Positions 63,010 through 64,000 of a DNA stretch of 64,000 nucleotides are shown here, one piece after another. The position numbers and the translations under genes were made by a program. Position 1 is the stretch's first letter, and each line of letters opens with the position of its first letter. The notes beneath the pieces were generated by a model that made no database searches, was not told the DNA's origin, and saw nothing but the letters and a program-made list of their open reading frames with translations. Source of the DNA: DASSFZ01 sp035283185 (GTDB lineage Bacteria > Chloroflexota > Anaerolineae > Fen-1058); NCBI GenBank assembly GCA_035283185.1, contig DATEUJ010000243.1, positions 23,237-87,236 on the forward strand. The letters run 5' to 3'.

Positions 63010-63624
63010 TCAAAACATGCTCAACTGCTGCGCCTGCGGCGATGGCGGTTCCTCATCCTGCAAGGTCTCGATCTCGGCCAGGATCGCCGGCAGTTTCTTG
63101 AAATCCTCTTCGATCGTCTTGCGCAGGCTGGACTGATGCAGCGCCGCCGCCGGATGGAACATGGGCACGTACACGATGCCCTCCACTTTCTTCGGCTGGC
63201 CGTGAATCCGGCTGATCTTCTCGTTCGGGAAGGCGCGCGCCATCGAGTAACGGCCCAGGGTGACGATCACCTTGGGCTTGATCAGCGCGATCTGCCGATC
63301 GAGGTACTGCTTGCAGGCCTCGATCTCTTCCGGCAGCGGATCGCGATTGCCGGGAGGCCTGCACTTGACGACATTGGTGATGAAAACCTGCTCGCGCTTC
63401 AGCCCGATGCTGGCGAGCAGCTCTTCCAAGAACTGCCCGGCCGCGCCGACGAACGGGCGACCCTGCTGGTTCTCGTGAAAGCCCGGGCCTTCGCCGACGA
63501 ACATGATGTCGGCGTGCGCCAGGCCCTCACCCGGCACGGCCTTCACACGCGATTTGTGAAGGATGCACTTCGTGCAGGCCGAAACTTCTGAGGCTACGCG
63601 ATCGAGCGAATCGTGCTCAGACAC
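63010..63624 (-). CDS. Type 4 uracil-DNA glycosylase (Fe-S)
   Basis: The 204-residue protein has the iron-sulfur family's cysteines at 17, 20 (CTKC), 88 and 104, the water-activating motif GEGPGFHEN (44-52), GRPFVGAAGQFLEELL, TNVVKCRPPGNRDP and the base-flipping HPAAAL loop (157-162). It removes uracil from DNA after cytosine deamination. GTG at 63624 follows AGGGTGA. It heads the glycan run but has no known link to glycans; co-transcription is probably incidental. It lacks an extra C-terminal domain, apart from a Pro/Gln-rich tail. Confidence 0.95.
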   Translation of the reverse strand: MSEHDSLDRVASEVSACTKCILHKSRVKAVPGEGLAHADIMFVGEGPGFHENQQGRPFVGAAGQFLEELLASIGLKREQVFITNVVKCRPPGNRDPLPEEIEACKQYLDRQIALIKPKVIVTLGRYSMARAFPNEKISRIHGQPKKVEGIVYVPMFHPAAALHQSSLRKTIEEDFKKLPAILAEIETLQDEEPPSPQAQQLSMF

Positions 63625-63666
63625 ACATCACCCTTTCGTGAGAGAGGCATTCGCGGAGCGAAGGAC

Positions 63667-63695
63667 AATATACCACAGCCGGGAGCGATCAACAA
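63667..63695 (-). promoter_or_regulatory. Candidate promoter of the uracil-DNA glycosylase / glycan run
   Basis: On the minus strand, TTGTTG (63695-63690) and TATATT (63672-63667) are separated by 17 bases. The -10 matches 5 of 6, the -35 only 3 of 6. The predicted start near 63660 leaves a leader of about 36 bases with AGGGTGA before the GTG at 63624. Confidence 0.45.
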
Positions 63696-63744
63696 GGATG
63701 CGACCGAGAGATGTGCACGCAAAACATGTCAGGTGGCTCACCGC

Positions 63745-63780
63745 CCGCGTCCCCGCGGACAGCCAACCGCGAGGACGCGG
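63745..63780. other. Strong stem-loop in the right-end spacer
   Basis: CCGCGTCC (63745-63752) pairs with GGACGCGG (63773-63780) and, after one mismatch, CGCGG (63754-63758) pairs with CCGCG (63767-63771) around an 8-base loop. TTT follows on the plus strand. It could be a terminator for a plus-strand transcript or a structured repeat. Confidence 0.5.
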
Positions 63781-63783
63781 TTT

Positions 63784-64000
63784 GACGAGCACTGTAACGA
63801 CTGACAACATTTGCGTGCACACACCGACCGATGATTGCACACATGTCGGGGCGACGGTGCAACTGTAGCCCGGCATCCGCAGTGCAGCTGCGGGCCAACG
63901 GGCTTGTGGGTAAGCACCAGTACGACCGAGAGCGCCGACCCCGTCAAAATTCTGTTACCGGTCAGATCGGGCGCGTATCGGCTCGCCATCTGCGCTCGCG
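63784..64000. other. Right-end spacer without a convincing gene
   Basis: No open frame shows recognisable domains or a good ribosome site. The stretch includes a small inverted repeat CCGCAG/CTGCGG (63877-63882, 63888-63893). Together with 63625-63744 it forms a 376-base spacer. A gene may begin beyond the window edge. Confidence 0.5.

Noticed and set aside
63738..63989. Minus-strand 83-codon frame near the right edge
   Set aside because: No motif, no ribosome site, and it runs through the strong stem-loop.

Overview
The window (64 kb, mostly minus strand) looks like a piece of a high-GC chromosome from an uncultured Chloroflexota-type bacterium (Anaerolineae/Caldilineae/Roseiflexus-like). 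The assignment is an inference. It rests on a DUF4012 protein, DUF2723 and DUF2142 membrane enzymes, secreted proteins ending in a YLPxxxR-type tail, a sortase-like LPxAG protein, and interspersed palindromic repeats of the kinds common in that phylum. No rRNA, tRNA, CRISPR array, transposase or phage gene was found.

Layout. 1-2.8 kb (+): the end of a 3-hydroxyacyl-CoA dehydrogenase, a repeat-filled spacer and a type I ABC exporter. 2.85-4.9 kb (-): a lipoprotein and a four-repeat secreted protein. 5-63.6 kb: one very large surface-glycan locus, almost all on the minus strand, so transcription starts near 63.66 kb. In transcription order it begins with a type 4 uracil-DNA glycosylase, then a polyprenyl-phosphate sugar-1-phosphate transferase (chain initiation), a Wzm permease, a Wzt ATPase with a carbohydrate-binding tail, a sulfotransferase/beta-domain/methyltransferase fusion, a 1553-residue GT4-GT4-methyltransferase-coiled-coil protein, a small coiled-coil protein and three GT proteins.

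A rearranged junction at 44.9-46.75 kb holds gene fragments around one plus-strand secreted protein. Beyond it come a GT4, DUF2723 and DUF4012 proteins, an LPxAG protein, RfbC, a secreted glycoside-hydrolase-like protein, a lone plus-strand DUF2142 gene, a second Wzt, a large GT-C protein, two methyltransferases, a beta-helix protein, and a long run of GT2/GT4/GT-C enzymes. The far end (14-5 kb) is a decoration module of four methyltransferases, an NDP-sugar epimerase, a NodU/TobZ-type carbamoyltransferase and a flippase-like membrane protein.

Working model (inference): an undecaprenyl-linked glycan is started by the phosphotransferase, extended by cytoplasmic GT4/GT2 enzymes, capped or sized by methyl- or sulfo-transferring fusion proteins with coiled-coil tails, exported by Wzm/Wzt, and further modified outside by GT-C enzymes. 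Several proteins share two accessory modules: a basic/amphipathic segment followed by a Gln-rich coiled coil, and a GW..RE/FRW-type beta domain. These modules, and the resemblance of the 1553-residue protein to the WbdD molecular ruler of E. coli O9a, are the most interesting features. Around the junctions, at least four truncated gene remnants show active recombination of the locus.
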